NCBI RefSeq assembly: GCF_047511655.1
Contig: NC_133393.1
Location: 156,937,779-157,001,778 of the forward strand
DNA: 64,000 nt
From: Castor canadensis
Taxonomy: Eukaryota; Chordata; Mammalia; Rodentia; Castoridae
Reading direction: 5' to 3'
Both the position numbers and the translations under genes were made by a program. The notes below the pieces were generated by a model, which made no database searches, was not told the origin of the DNA, and saw nothing but the letters and a program-made list of their open reading frames with translations. Shown here one piece after another: positions 35,571 through 47,689 of this stretch; position 1 is the stretch's first letter, and every line of letters begins with the position of its first letter.

Positions 35571-36617
35571 TGAAATAAATCATCCTGAGAGGTGCATGGC
35601 GCTCTGTGGGTGATCGGAATGAAAATAGTTGCTGAAACTTTTACACCTGCCTATGTGTAAACCAGGGAAGGGGTAAAATACCATTTCCACCATGGTAGGT
35701 GAACCTCCCAGAGTGTTGGGCCCTGGGGGATGAGGCCACAGCCCCTGAGAACTCTGCTAGTTGAGCTGGATTTTCAGTCACTAGGATCAGTTCAGCTGTC
35801 CATGCTGATGGAGAAGTTTCAGGGGAAGAGGACCCAAACCACCAAGGAAGGTCACCTCTGCTGACCCTAGGCCCCAGGGCTTGTGTGAGCTCACCTTGTG
35901 AACGGGAATTTTAACCAGGGAGGCTGAGCCTGGGTACCCGGGGGAGGAGAGGTAATTCCTGGAAGTGTAATAAGGACAGAGCGGAGGGCCTGATCAGCCC
36001 ATCACTTCAACCCAGATGTGGTCTGCCATCTGAGCACTGCACGGTTTACCCCAGGGAAGGATGGAGACTTCTTTTTCATGGGGGGAGGCCAGGTCAGGTT
36101 ATTGTTCTGACAGGAACAGACTTCACACTAGGGACAGCTCAGAGGTGACCCCCATGCAGAGCAAAATTCCGCGTGGTCTCAGGTCTCAGGCTATCCTGTG
36201 TCATTGTCTTTGTCCACTCCATGGACAATTCTCTAGCATTTCATAAGGCAGAAATACTAAAACCTTGAACTCTGACCCTAGAAGCATTCAATATGGGATA
36301 TGCCATGAGGTCAGGCAGGGAGCCTCACGTCCTGCCTCTCACCCTTACTCAGTCCCAGCCTCCTCCCCTCCCCTCCTTTCCAGCACCCTCTAGCCTTGGG
36401 GTCTCTGGCTGGCCATCCAACTTGCCCCATCTTCCTGACCACTCAGATCTCGCCTTGTGGTGACCAGTGACCACTCCATACACCCCTGCTGCCTTCCCCA
36501 AGCGGCTGACGCTGACATCTGCCTTGGCACATGGAATTCCTTTTCTGTGGATTTCATCATCTGCCAGTGTCCTGGGTCAGAGGTCAGCTGGCTTTTTCTC
36601 TGAACACTCGGAATAGG

Positions 36618-36826
36618 GGCCAGAGGCATGGTGGTACATGCTTGTGATCCCAGCTCAGCAGAAGGCCGGGGTAGAAAAGTTACAGTTCAGGCCAGTCTGG
36701 GCAAAAATGTGAGACCCTATCTGAAAAATAACTAAAGCAAAAAAGGGCTTGGGGTTGTGGCTTAAGTGGCAGAGCACCTGCCTGGCAAGTGCAAGGCTGT
36801 AAGTTCAAACTCCAATGCTGCCACAC
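36618..36826 (+). repeat. Composite B1-ID SINE
   Basis: A B1-type unit (36618-36735, 'ggcatggtggtacatgcttgtgatcccagctc...tgagaccctatctg') is joined by an A-rich linker to a tRNA-derived ID-like unit (36745-36826). The unit has an A box TGGCTTAAGTGG at 36758-36769 and a B box GTTCAAACTCC at 36803-36813. It is the most complete composite copy in the window. Mid-element substitutions show it is not very young. No target-site duplication is obvious. Confidence 0.88.
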
Positions 36827-38124
36827 AAGCATGAGGTTTGCAGGCCACGTGGTCTTTGTCCCAGCTCATCAGCCCTGCGTGGTAGGGAAAAAGCAGCCAC
36901 AGACAGCACACCAGCCAGTGGCCATGCCTGGGGGTGGGACTCTCCTGTTGGCATGTGGCCTTATTTGACAAAAAATACCATCCCCAACTTTGCAATGCTT
37001 CTACCTTACAATGGCCTGAAAGTGATTGGTAGAAACTGTCCTTGGAATTTGAATTTCGCTCTTTTCCTGGGCCGGCAATGTGTGGTACAATCCTCTTCAG
37101 TTATGAGGCAGTGGCCAGAGCCACAGCTCTAAGTCAGCACCTGACTCCAGAGGCTTCAACCTGCCCAGGGAAGCACACGCCAGGGCCTTCCTGCTAGAGC
37201 AGGGTCCAGGCCCACACCCTCTCTCCATGCTGGTCTCTGCAACTGTGTTGGGAGGTGGTCAGGAACCTCACAGGAGCACTGAGGAGAGGGAGCCCTGCCC
37301 TGGCTAGCCTCTGACTCCTCACAGGCACCTGTGCCTGCCAGCCTCTAGTCCCCAGCAAATGGTGGACATGCAGCCCTCCAAGTTCTGAGTGGTGACCTCT
37401 ACCCTCCCCCTAGCTTCCCTTGGCTTCTGTGGCCAAGCAACAACATAAGTTTGCCGTCTACTAGCCTGGACGTTGGTGGCCTGACATGGGTCCCCCGGGG
37501 CAGAGGCAAAAGTGTCAACAGGGCCAGATTCTCTGGAGGCCCCAGCACTGGCCTTTGCCAGTGTCCAGAGGCACCTGTGCTCTTGGCTTGTGGCCCCTTT
37601 CTCTTCTCCAAAGCCAGCAGTGTGGCATCTTCTCTCCCCTCCCACCTCTGCTCTTGATCTCACATCTCATTCTGACTGATGCTCCCGCCTCCGTTTTACA
37701 AGGCCCTGAGATTACATCTAGAACCTGCCTGGAGGGTCCAGGGTCACCCCCACTCTCAAGACCTTAATTTATTCACCTCTGTAGAGTCCCCTTTGCCACA
37801 TTACTGGGCACTTTCACAGGCCTGCAGGATGAGGACTTAGACTTCTCTTGGGGGTTGTTGCACACGGAGTGGTGTGGGTACCACTTTAGGCTGAGAGTAG
37901 CCTGGGCCCCTCCCTATGGGCCCGTAGAGGCTCTTGGGGTCTTGTCTGCGCCCCTGGTGCCCACTACCCTGCTGTCTCACTGGAGAATCCTCTGTCTCCC
38001 TGTGGTTCTTCCCTTTCTGTTGAGCTCTACAAGGCAGAGGCTCTGCCTACTCCATCTGCTTCAGTCTAGGGTGTTAGAAAGAGTCAGGTCCCCTGCCTGT
38101 GATACCACAAGTCACTGGGTCCCT

Positions 38125-38200
38125 CCTCCGGGATTCTGATTTAGTGGGCAGCATGGGGACCTGACAATAGGAGTTCTAATGCATTCCCAGGGGACACTTA
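38125..38200. repeat. MER5-like DNA transposon fragment
   Basis: 'ccgggattctgatttagtgggcagcatggggacctgacaataggagttctaatgcattcccagg' resembles the MER5A/B non-autonomous hAT element, whose ends are inverted repeats, so strand is left open. Short and diverged. Confidence 0.55.
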
Positions 38201-38839
38201 TCTCCTAACGCTGCGGACTGGTGGCTAGAGGGCTTGTTCTGCCTCTGTTGCCCTGCCCTGGTGTACGGGGTGCTTGTTTATTTGGGAAGATTCCCATTCC
38301 TGCTGAGTGCTGTTGACACCTTGGCTGGGAGGGTAGGGGCACCAAGAGGCCTGGGCACAGCCTTAAGATGTGCCCCTGGGCACCAGCTCTGTGGATTTGG
38401 GGGGCCTCTTCATCCTCTGTGTCCTGTGCTGCTCCGATGTCTGAGAGGTACCTTAACCTCACTTTACAGACAAGAAAACTGAAGGGCACATCCTGTGGCC
38501 TTGCCTGCCCAGCTGAGGGGAGGTGGGATGGGCCATGCAGGGACCAGAACGTGGGTCTGGTCTTTTTTCTCCCTTGCTTTCCTTCCCCAATGGATCACGG
38601 TGCCCAGTTCTGGGGCCGGGTTGTCCGTGCCGCTGGGAGATTCTCTGCACCCTCTCCAGGTGCCCCTCGTCTTGTGTCTTGACTGGCTCCAAAATGCTTG
38701 TTGGTGGGCAGAGCAAAAGCAGGTGCTACCCAGCCTCCCTGGGGTTAGGGCACCAGCCACGAATGTCCCTAGTGCCAAAGCCTGAGTGTCAGGACGGGAA
38801 GGTGCCACTCACTCCCTGTTTACTCTGTGTGTGCTGGGC

Positions 38840-38990
38840 TTGTACAGCGTGCTGCACGGGCCGGCTGTGGCCGGGAGCGCCTGAGGGCACGCACCCATTG
38901 TTCCCGCCCTCCTGGTGCGCACAAGGGAAGACAATATCCCGTGAGTGCATCTGCACATTGGTCACGCTGCCGCTGTGTTTCTGGGAGTTT
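38840..38990. other. Local CpG-retaining patch
   Basis: About ten CpGs occur in 150 bp ('gcacgggccggctgtggccgggagcgcctgagggcacgcaccc..cccgccctcctggtgcgcac'), against near absence of CpG in the flanking kilobase. It passes directly into the AT-rich unique stretch that follows at 38990. There is no exon-like frame with splice sites. It could be a hypomethylated enhancer edge. Confidence 0.45.
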
Positions 38991-39310
38991 TTATCGTGAG
39001 AAGAATGAGACAATCAGTTGGTATATACTGAACAGACTTAAAAAGATTGCAAGATGGCACTTCCATGGGAAGAGGGGAATTAGTTTAAAAATACACTGTC
39101 AAAATATGTTGTTGCAAGTGCTGAGTTGATGGTTCTTTTGTTTTGCTTTGTTTCTTGAATGTGTCATTAGGAAAAGTTAACAATGACATCAACTGTGGGT
39201 TGGGACCGCATTCCTCTGAAAGGGAGAAGAGATGTTGTCCTTAATTTTAAAATGATTTCTCCCCTTTAAATATTATCGCTGTCATTATGCAGCCCATCAC
39301 AACTTCTGCC
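38990..39310. promoter_or_regulatory. AT-rich single-copy island (candidate conserved element)
   Basis: Repeat-free sequence with TTTTTATCGTGAG, ACAATCAGTTGG, TTAGTTTAAAAATACACTG, GTGTCATTAGG, TTAATTTTAAAATGATTTC, TTTAAATATTATCGC and TGTCATTATGCAGCC. It sits beside the CpG-retaining patch on its left. Composition and retained CpG together make this one of the better enhancer candidates. Confidence 0.4.
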
Positions 39311-40885
39311 GTTTCCCTTCTGTGGAAGTCAGATGTGAGCCCTTGGAGAAATCGGACGTAAGGTGCCAAGTGACAGCCCGACCCCAAAGTCCCTTGGCAG
39401 GGGCTCCCTGTTGGAGTTGCATCCAGCCAGGGGTGGGATGTAGGGACAGGACCCCAGCCCCGGCATGGGCAGCACTGGCATCACCCCAACGTGTCCTAAT
39501 CTGTGGCGATCTGTCCTCCAAAGTGAAGCAGGTCCTCGGGGGACACTTGGGAAATGGGGCAGCATCGGGCAGGCCAGGGACGGTGAGAGAGCAGGGAGGA
39601 AAGGTGTCTGTGTCTGAGTGAAGGACCACGTGGGTGAGGAGGGCACCCCAGGCACCGCTGGGAGCTGTGCACATCTGTGAGCCCCGCCTGCTGAGAGAAA
39701 TTTCCTGAGACGTTGTGAGGATGCCCATGTCATCTCAGCAGTGAGGACCAGCTGGTGCTGGTGTTAACAGAGCGGAAGAACTTAGCACGTCCCGGGGCTC
39801 AGGCTGAGACCCTACCACTCTTCAGAGAAAGAACGCAGAGATGGAGCCAGAAAGCCCACGGCCCAGAGAGGCCAGAAGCAGTGACGGTAGGGCTTATGAG
39901 AGGGAAGTAGGGCACCCCAGGCCCCGGTCATAGTGGCAGGGCTGACCCTGGAAAGGCCCCTCAGGCCAAGGGATGATAGATGGCTCCAAGCAGCCTCCAG
40001 GTTGTCTCTCCTGGCCCTGTCTGGACCTGGGTCTCCCTGGGACTAGGAGCCTCTGGAAAGGCCAGGCACAGCTCAGGAAAAAGGGACGCAGATGCAGAGG
40101 TGGGTGTCTGGGTCTCCGGGGTCTTTGAAGCAGGGATGTGTGGGGGTGCAGGCACCAGCCCCTTCCCCAGCATTGCCCAAATAGACCCTGTGCCTTGGCC
40201 AGACACCAAGGCTGCCCAGGGCTGGCCTGACTTTCTGAAATGAACTGGACGGGCAGCACCACCACCACTGCCCTGTGAGCTCCTACTAGCCCATAGAGGA
40301 CTGTGGGGACTAGCCAGGGAATGCCGGCCTGGCTCAGTGGGTGGGACTCCTGGAGGAGGGGTCACTTCCCCCGAGCCTAGGTGCATCCGTGCACCTTCCT
40401 TCCAGTAATTCTTTCTCCAGAGAGAAAAAGACATAGAGGCATTGCACAAAACGAGGCAGCGCCAGCATCTCATCAGGACTCAGGTCCTCATCTAGAAGTG
40501 TCTCCTGGGGCCACACTGGGTACAGTATCAGGCCTAGTGGCTCCAGGGAGGGCTGATCGCCTGCCAGGCTCCCAGGGGCATTTCCCTGCAGCAACTTGGG
40601 ATCCTAAGGACAGATCTGTGAAGCTGTGGCACTGTTTCCATGTTTTGGTTTGGATTCAGGCAGCCTATGGAGGACTGAGGACAGGGATTTGCCAGTTGCC
40701 ACCAGGAGGAAAGCCATATGGCTTCAGGTGCTGCCCTTCCCCAGGCCTGCACTCAAATGGATGGCCACTTTAGGGCATTGGAGCACTATCCTGCAGGTGG
40801 CTGATTGTCAGCGCTCCACTGGATCTTTAGGTGAAGCCTAGTCTTGTTTTCATGGTGGGGACACTGGTTGTAGGGCAGACCGTGT

Positions 40886-41045
40886 GTGGCTGAGTGTGAG
40901 TGTGGTTATGTGGGAGCCTGTGAGTGTGAACTGGGTCTCTGGGTCTTTGAGTGTGAACGTACGCTTTCTGTGCGTCTGTGGTTTTGAATGTGTGCCCGTG
41001 AGTGTGAGCGGGGCCTTGTGAGAATGCCTGCAGGTGTGAACAGGT
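40886..41045. repeat. Degenerate GTGAGTGTGAA-type minisatellite
   Basis: The motif (g)tgagtgtgaac or a near relative recurs at about 40893, 40920, 40949, 40986, 40999, 41019 and 41033, with irregular spacing of 13-37 bases. It looks like a decayed tandem repeat. Confidence 0.6.
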
Positions 41046-41894
41046 GCCCACCAATGAGCATGGAGACCTTGAGGGTTGAAGCTCTGGCAGAGCGCCAGCT
41101 GTCCTAGCTCCATCCTGCACGAGACTCCTGTCCAGTGCTGTCACCTCCAGTCCCTGCCCTGTGGCCTTCAGCCTCTGGCTCTCAGGCCTCCAATGCTAAG
41201 GCCGGATCTCTGCGTGGCTGCTGCCTCTGATGTGAGGAAATGCTCAGAGAGAGAGCATAGAGGAAAATAATTGCTTCCCTTCCTCACAACTGGCCACAGG
41301 AAGGGCAAGAAAATGGAGCAGACAGGATCCTAATGCAGTGTGGCTTGTGTGGGTACCCAGGGACTCTCTCCTCCCACCACCTCCCTTTCTTGTCCCTTCT
41401 GTCCCCTCACCTCCACACCCATCTCCTAAATATCCCTGTAGATGGCCTGGTCACACTGAGACCATTTGATTGAATTTCCCTTCACCCTAAGGCTGAGGCT
41501 CCAGACACCAGAGTCAAGACTTGGGATGCTGGGCTCTCCCTGCATTGAGCCTGTGACCTGGGGTCCCATTCTCCCTCTCGCTGGCTCTCAGCTCTCTCCT
41601 CTGGAATGTGTGCAGCTCTGAGCCAAGGCATGGGCAGTCCTCACAAAACTGGCCTTCTGCTCTCTCACAGTGCCCTCTGCTACTGCCTGTGTGTTCTGAA
41701 TGAAGGGACAGCCACATTTCATCTTTTTATCATGGATACCAAGGCCACAGCCCGGCTCCCCAGAACAGAACTGAGGCCAGCTGTCTCTCAGGAGGTATAG
41801 ATAGAGGTGGGGTTGGTGAGAGCTGGCATAGCATCCAGGGTGCTGGGGCCTAGACACTGTGGGTGCCACCCACCTGACTGTGTCTCTCTTTCCT

Positions 41895-42005
41895 CACCAC
41901 AACCTTGGAAGAGACTCAGAGGACAGCATGAGGAAGTAGTTCTCAGATGAGAACACAAGGTTCAGAGATACTCAGACAAGTGAGGTGGGGAGCCTGGTTC
42001 CTGGG
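41895..42005 (-). repeat. MIR SINE fragment, antisense
   Basis: 'ttctcagatgagaacacaaggttcagagatactcagacaagtgaggtgg' follows the antisense MIR order of 'cagatgagg aactgaggc cagagaggttaagtaac'. Weak but ordered similarity. Confidence 0.5.
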
Positions 42006-42087
42006 GAACCTCAGCCAGATGGCCACATGCACTTAAAGGGAAGCTTTACCCACCCAGGTGCTGGAGCAGATGCTCAGGTATTCTGGA

Positions 42088-42304
42088 AACGAGGTGTCCA
42101 GGCAGGAGATGGGGTATCTAGGAAGGTATCTAGGCGGGAGATGGGGTGTCCACATATATGAGGTGTCCAGGAGGAGATAAGGAGTCCAAGAGGGAGATTA
42201 TGTGTCCCAAGTAGGAGATGAGGTGTCCAGGCAGAGGTTGGGGTGTCTAGACAGAGGACGGAGTGTCTAGGAAGGAGATAGGGTGTCCTGGCAGGAGCTG
42301 AGGC
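42088..42304. repeat. Minisatellite, about 10 units of 20-22 bp
   Basis: A unit close to gaggtgtccaggcaggagat is repeated about ten times, with variants such as 'ggggtatctaggaaggtatctaggc', 'gaggtgtccaggaggagata', 'gaggtgtccaggcagaggtt' and 'gagtgtctaggaaggagata'. Units differ by several substitutions, so it is old. The reverse strand stays open across it as an artefact of a period near 21. Confidence 0.85.
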
Positions 42305-44429
42305 TCTTTCTGCAGGTTGGATGTGGCTAAGTTGGATTTTCCATGTGCATGAGGTCATGCATGTGGTGAGTGGCAGGAGGAGGCACATGCACTGAATGAA
42401 GGGTCACATCCTTCATTCTCCTGTGAATGACAGGGTGATTGCAGCAATCCCGGTGGGATAACCCAGAGGAAAAGTGCCCCCATGTGCTCGAGGAGCTACT
42501 CAGGACTTCTGGAGCTGAGATGTCAAGTTACCCAGGAGAGAGTCAGGCACCCAGGCCAGCTTCCCTGGCTGTTCTTCCTCCTGGGGCCTGGCTCCTGAGA
42601 CACAGGACCAGGAGAACATGCAACATCCATTGTGGCTGTGGGTCCTGTGCTCGCTGGTCCTTTCTGGGGCCTGGACATTGTCAGGAGGGGGAAAAGTGTC
42701 TTCGGCAGTCCTCCCTCCTGGGCGGATGACCTGTACAGCCAGCTCCATTGCCATGGTGACATGACGAGGAGGCAGGGGCTCCATCTACATTTTTGCATGC
42801 AGAAGAAATTTAGCTTAAGTCTACTCTTCTCCTGCCTGTGACATCCACATGTGTCATGTGACAAATGGGGCAATCAGGTGGCTTTGTGCTACTGCCTGTT
42901 GCTGCAGAGCCTTACTGGGGAAACATGGAGCTGGGTCAGCCTCCAGTCAGCTGGGCCTGGTCAGCTGAAGCTGGAACCCCATGGAACCCTAGCAGCCCCC
43001 TCCACTCCTTCCCCGCAGCACACTAGAACACTCTCTCAGGGAGGGTGGTCACCCAGCAGATTTTTCTCGAATTTCTGGTGACAAAAGGACACCTCAGCCA
43101 GGGCCTTGGGTGGTCCAGTTCAACCTGCTGCTGTTTTATAGAGAGAAACCAAACTGAGGCCAAGGCTGAGAGCCAGTGGGGGTCTTCCATTTCCTCCCTG
43201 CTTGGGGTGGGATGAGAGATGTCCTGCCTCTTGTTCCTGAGCGTCACCTGCAGAGGACTCCATCCTCCCTGTCTAATTGTCCTTATCACTGAGACCCACT
43301 GCCTTTGGGCCAGGTGTTAAGGTCACCCCGATCCAGAAAATGAGTTTGGGGGCAGGAGAGGCGTCCCCAGTGCAGATGGATACAAGGATCCAGGAACCAG
43401 GGAGAAATGTCCCTTGGGTTCCAAGGGTTAGGTGTCGTGGTACCTTAATGGCTCCCTTTGGCCCTCAGGGATCCAGAGCAGATCCTGCCCTTGGTACCCT
43501 TCAGCCTTGTCAGAGAGAATGACTGCACTCACAGGTGTGCTTAGTGGCCCAGCTGCCCATTGCAGGGAATCTGCCAGGAGCTACCTCATAGTGTGTTGGT
43601 GTGACCTGGTGTGTGCCCAGGCCAGGAATGTGGTTGTCTGTGGGACAGTGTTCCTGTCTGGGAGCTCTTTGGCCTTTCCTGGGGCTCAGATGTGCAGCTG
43701 CAAGGAGCTGAGACCAGGCACCAGCCTCTACTCTCCTTCTGGAGTGGACAGTGAGAAAGTCTTCCTTCTTGCACACAAAGTGAGTCCCCAGCCTCTGCAG
43801 CAAGCCCCCTGAACTGGCCTGAGACCTGGAGGCTTTACGATTTCTTTGGGGACCATTTCCCATAGGTCCAGGTGGCTAGCTGCTTGACCTGGGCATGCAT
43901 AGGCAGACAGAGAGGTTGCAGGCCTGCATCCCACAGCTCGGCCCTATGCGGGAGCTCCAGCCAGACTCAGCTTCTTTACTTGCACAGGAGATGACAGACC
44001 ACTGGTAAGGCCACAGGGGTACTGGGGAAGAGGCAGAATAAGCTGTCCAGATTGGTACAAGGACTCCACAACCTCATAAAGCAATGCTGGGGAGATGATC
44101 GTGAACAAGAGAGACGGTGGCCTGGTGCCCACTCCCCAAGGAAAGGACCAGCCCAGCAGAGCAGGCAGACAGCATGTGTCCCCATGTGGAACTAGCTATG
44201 CATGGTTGGGCCAGATCCCACACCCCCAGCATTCTCAGGCCCAGCTGGGCTGGCTTCTTCCTCTGATGCTGCAGGCTGAGCTGCTTCCTGTCCTCATTGT
44301 GGGGTCACTGCTCACGGAGGACAGCAGTGGAGGCTCCTTCTGAGCCCCTCTCCTCCTGCCTGCTAGGAATTCCTAGTACCTTCTGTTCATGGCTGGAAGG
44401 GAGGGGTCTCCTTGCCTTTTCCTTCTCAT

Positions 44430-44600
44430 CTGGAAGATGATAGCTGGGTTTGGAGGGTTTATCTGCAGAGATTATGCAAATGTCATCCGAGCCTGGGGCC
44501 GCCTGTTCAGAGCTCTGGAGCGATTACAGCCACCAACATCTAATCTTCTGAGTATTTACCTCATTTTATTCACTCCACACCATTTTTGGCTGTGTCAGCC
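44430..44600. promoter_or_regulatory. Candidate element with octamer site
   Basis: A perfect ATGCAAAT octamer at 44474-44481 in the context gagattatgcaaatg, followed by retained CpGs (44489, 44500, 44521) and 'ctaatcttctgagtatttacctcattttattcac'. Repeat-free. It repeats the ttatgcaaat context seen upstream of the promoter at 4905. Confidence 0.35.
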
Positions 44601-46124
44601 CTGATAGCTGCTGTGGGGCACCTGCCACCCTAACCTTTTCGGAGAGGCTCACGTTTTCTTAAAAGACCCCCCCTATCAGCCAGTCCCCTGACTGATCACA
44701 TACTCAGCAGAATTTATTGTGTTCCCATGAGAGTCTCTCTGAGTACTTTAGTCCTAGGTGTGAAAGTGATGACTTTGGGACCAGTCACTAACAATGCATG
44801 GAACCTCACTTACTGGCTTAGGGAGAGGGCTGGAGTAGGGCGCTTAGGTTCAGACAGTAAAAGTCAGCATTTTTCCACAGCAGGTGTCAGACCTGAACCA
44901 TTCCATCAACTTGTGGCATCCAGGTCACAGCAAAGGGAGTGAGGAGGGTGTTGTCAGGCCTGCCAAAAGCTCGTGTGCACTGTCCATATTCCTTCATCTA
45001 GGAATTCTGCTATGACCAAATTCCCTTAGGAGGACAGCAGCTTGCAGTGTCCTCTTCCGGGTGCCACAGAGAACACTGGTCTTTACAGTGGGGAGGTAGC
45101 ATTTCCTCCACTTTGAGGGACATTCAGACCCACTGTCCATGGGTGACAGAGTAAGTACATGAACCAGGGTCCTGAGTCCTGACAATGTTAACTTCTGCCC
45201 AGGGATGAGAAGAGGGCCCTTCATGGCTGCAGACCCCATCCATGCAGATGCTGCCCCAAGGTACAGAGCCCTGGAGACCCATCTGGGTGGGTGGTGGGTC
45301 AGGGTTGGGGAAGGGATGAGTAGACATTAGGAACCTTGAGTGCCTTGGTCTCTCCAGAAGAGAACTGGGCTGGAGGGGAGGGTCGCAACAGTTAAACCAT
45401 CAGCCCCTCTGTCTTCCCAACCAGAGAGGGCAGCCCCGCCTTGGCAGGCATGGGGTGAAAGGCAGCACCAGAGCAGGAGTGAGGTGCCCTCTTTACAGTT
45501 CCTTCAGGCTGTAGGTCTGAGATCTGAGTCTGGGCCTTATCTTCACAGGTTGCTCAGTGGGGTGTCTTTTGGTCATTTTAGTCAAAGCTGGAACCCATCA
45601 TGTGTAAAGGTGCCAGAAGGAAACCAAGCCCTGCATGGCTGGGGCCTGGCACTTAGAGGCCACTTGAGTCTGAAATGGTTGAGAAGGCTGGGGAGGACAC
45701 CAGGTCCAGGGCCCTTTAGCTGATAGGCATCCACCCCCTAGCATCTTGATGCCTGGCCAGAAGGAAATTTCACCTGCACTGTGATCAAGAGGAGGCCATC
45801 TTTCATTTTCTATCACTTTATTTCCTTCCTTGTCTGCCCTTTGTTGCTGGGCAGAAAGCCGGTGTCCTCAAATATGATGGGAAATTAGGTCATAGCAGGG
45901 CATGTGGCTCCATGACAGCTGCTTGTTACCACTGCTTGTGGCAGGGCTGAGACCAGAGCTGTGGGTGTGGTGTGTGGGGAGTGCAGGATGGCTCCTCTCA
46001 GCCATCTGAGCTTCCTGGTGCAGATGAGGACACAGAGGAGCCCACTCTCCTTCAGAAGAGGCCTTGGTCCCTTCTTCTACCTGCCACCCTCCCAGCAGGG
46101 GAAAGACTACAGGTGAGACAGGGA

Positions 46125-46159
46125 CAGGTGAGTTGGGGTTGTTCAGGTGAGTTGGGGCC
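46125..46159. repeat. Short tandem duplication
   Basis: 'caggtgagttgggg' occurs twice, separated by 'ttgtt' (two units of 14 bp at a period of 19). It resembles a nascent minisatellite. Confidence 0.75.
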
Positions 46160-47261
46160 AGGCAAGCACAGCAGGGGTGGCCTTCCTCCTAGGGTCGGTT
46201 GAGTGCTCCTATGAAGGTGACCCATAGGATCAGGTCTAAGACGAGGGCCCATGTGGAGCAAAGAGGAGATGCAGTGTCCACAGGTCCCGAGAAGCAAGGG
46301 GCAGCTGGGTAGGGGTTGGGAGCTGGAGGCCAGGGCCAGGGGAAGGCTGTGCAGGAAGCCTGTGAGGCTGTAGATGGGGCCTGAGTAAAGCCAGGCTGGT
46401 CCCTCAGTTGGCCAAACTTCTGGAAATGTTTGCTCCAGGGAGGAGGGGCTGTCCTGCCCGGGTTGGGGAAAGAAGGGGCGATGCTGAGGATGCTGAGGGT
46501 GTGCCACCTGCTGTGTGCCTTCTCCCAGGGACAGGGGTTAGGGAGGCTCTGGTTCTGTGGTCCCCTCAGGCAGGTCCATAGTGAGAAGGTTGCTCTGCAG
46601 CAGATTGGGGCAGGGCAGCAGGCACCCGGCTGGACATGATGCCCAGGATGAGGGTGGTTGGCCCTGACTGAAGACAGGATTGCCAGGGAGATGAGGTGAG
46701 ATGAAGTGAGCTAACCTGGGTGACCTCTGGGAGGGAAGGACAGAGAAGAGTAACTGTGGCTGGGCTCCTGGGTGGGCACCTGGGGCCAGGCAGCAATTAG
46801 TTTCACCCATCTTTTGGGCCCTTAGCCAGCCCTGTCACCCCTTCCAGTGCTCAGTGCCAAGTAGGCCCCTCCCTTGAGGCTGGGACCCTAGGCGTTGTGT
46901 GTTTGTGACCATCCAGCTCCAGCTGCACCAGGCACCCCAACCAGACTCTGGTTGGGGATCAGAATATGCATGTGACTCGGGAATAGGAACTCTTATAGGT
47001 TTATATGGAAATGACTGCCTCAGTATCATGTGTGTGTGGCATAAGAGACCACCTGTGTGTCATACACACAGTCTCACAAACTCCTGCACAGTGTAACCTG
47101 TTAGGACTCATATATGTGTAATAGTGAGACAGAAGGGAGCAGGGTGACCTTTGTGCTCAGGAGAGAATCTGATTTCCATATTCCGTGGGTTTGCACACCT
47201 CAGAAATGCGTGCTCAATGCACAGGTGTACACAGCGTGTGTAGTTGTAAGTAGATGTGTAG

Positions 47262-47385
47262 GTATATGCATAACACACGACGCACACACAAATTCGTGCG
47301 TGTACACGCAAAACACACACAAGTGCATGCAGCTGCACACACATTCACATCCCATATCACATGTACACACACACACATGCTCCTT
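47262..47385. repeat. Degenerate CA/ACAC-rich tract
   Basis: Repeated CACACA blocks are mixed with GCATGC and ACGC elements: 'cacacgacgcacacacaaattcgtgcgtgtacacgc', then 'acacacacaagtgcatgcagctgcacacac', then 'tgtacacacacacacatgc'. A decayed, purine-pyrimidine-alternating microsatellite. Confidence 0.75.
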
Positions 47386-47689
47386 GTCAAGCCCCCATCA
47401 CAGGGACGCCATGCTGCTCTCCAACTCAGGCTGAGCTGGTGCCAGAAGTTTTCAGTGTCAGGTTGGTTTTCTTCCTGAAACTAACTTGGCAGAGGTAACT
47501 GTCCATATGTAGGTGTGGGGCTATTTCTTGCTGCATTCCCCGCATATACACATGCGTGCAAGCCAGGACTTGAAAACCTACCATCCCTGGCTCAAGGCGA
47601 ATGCCAGCAGCCCCGGTTTTCTGTGGAGCAACACAGAGAGAGAATTGTATGGCAGAGGGCTTTTCCTTCATCTAGCCAGGAAACAAGTG

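Noticed and set aside
36741..36826. tRNA gene
   Set aside because: A and B boxes are recognisable, but the sequence is the tRNA-derived half of a SINE joined to a B1 unit, and it does not keep the full cloverleaf.
40886..42304. CRISPR-like or other spaced repeat arrays
   Set aside because: The repeats are directly adjacent or irregularly spaced, imperfect, and in mammalian intron. They are decayed minisatellites.
42074..42388. Minus-strand frame encoding Thr-Pro-rich repeats
   Set aside because: Explained fully by the 21-bp minisatellite, whose period is divisible by three.
46835..47435. Possible small exon among CA-rich frames encoding His/Thr repeats
   Set aside because: The peptide repeats come from a degenerate CA microsatellite. 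No splice sites or conservation evidence.
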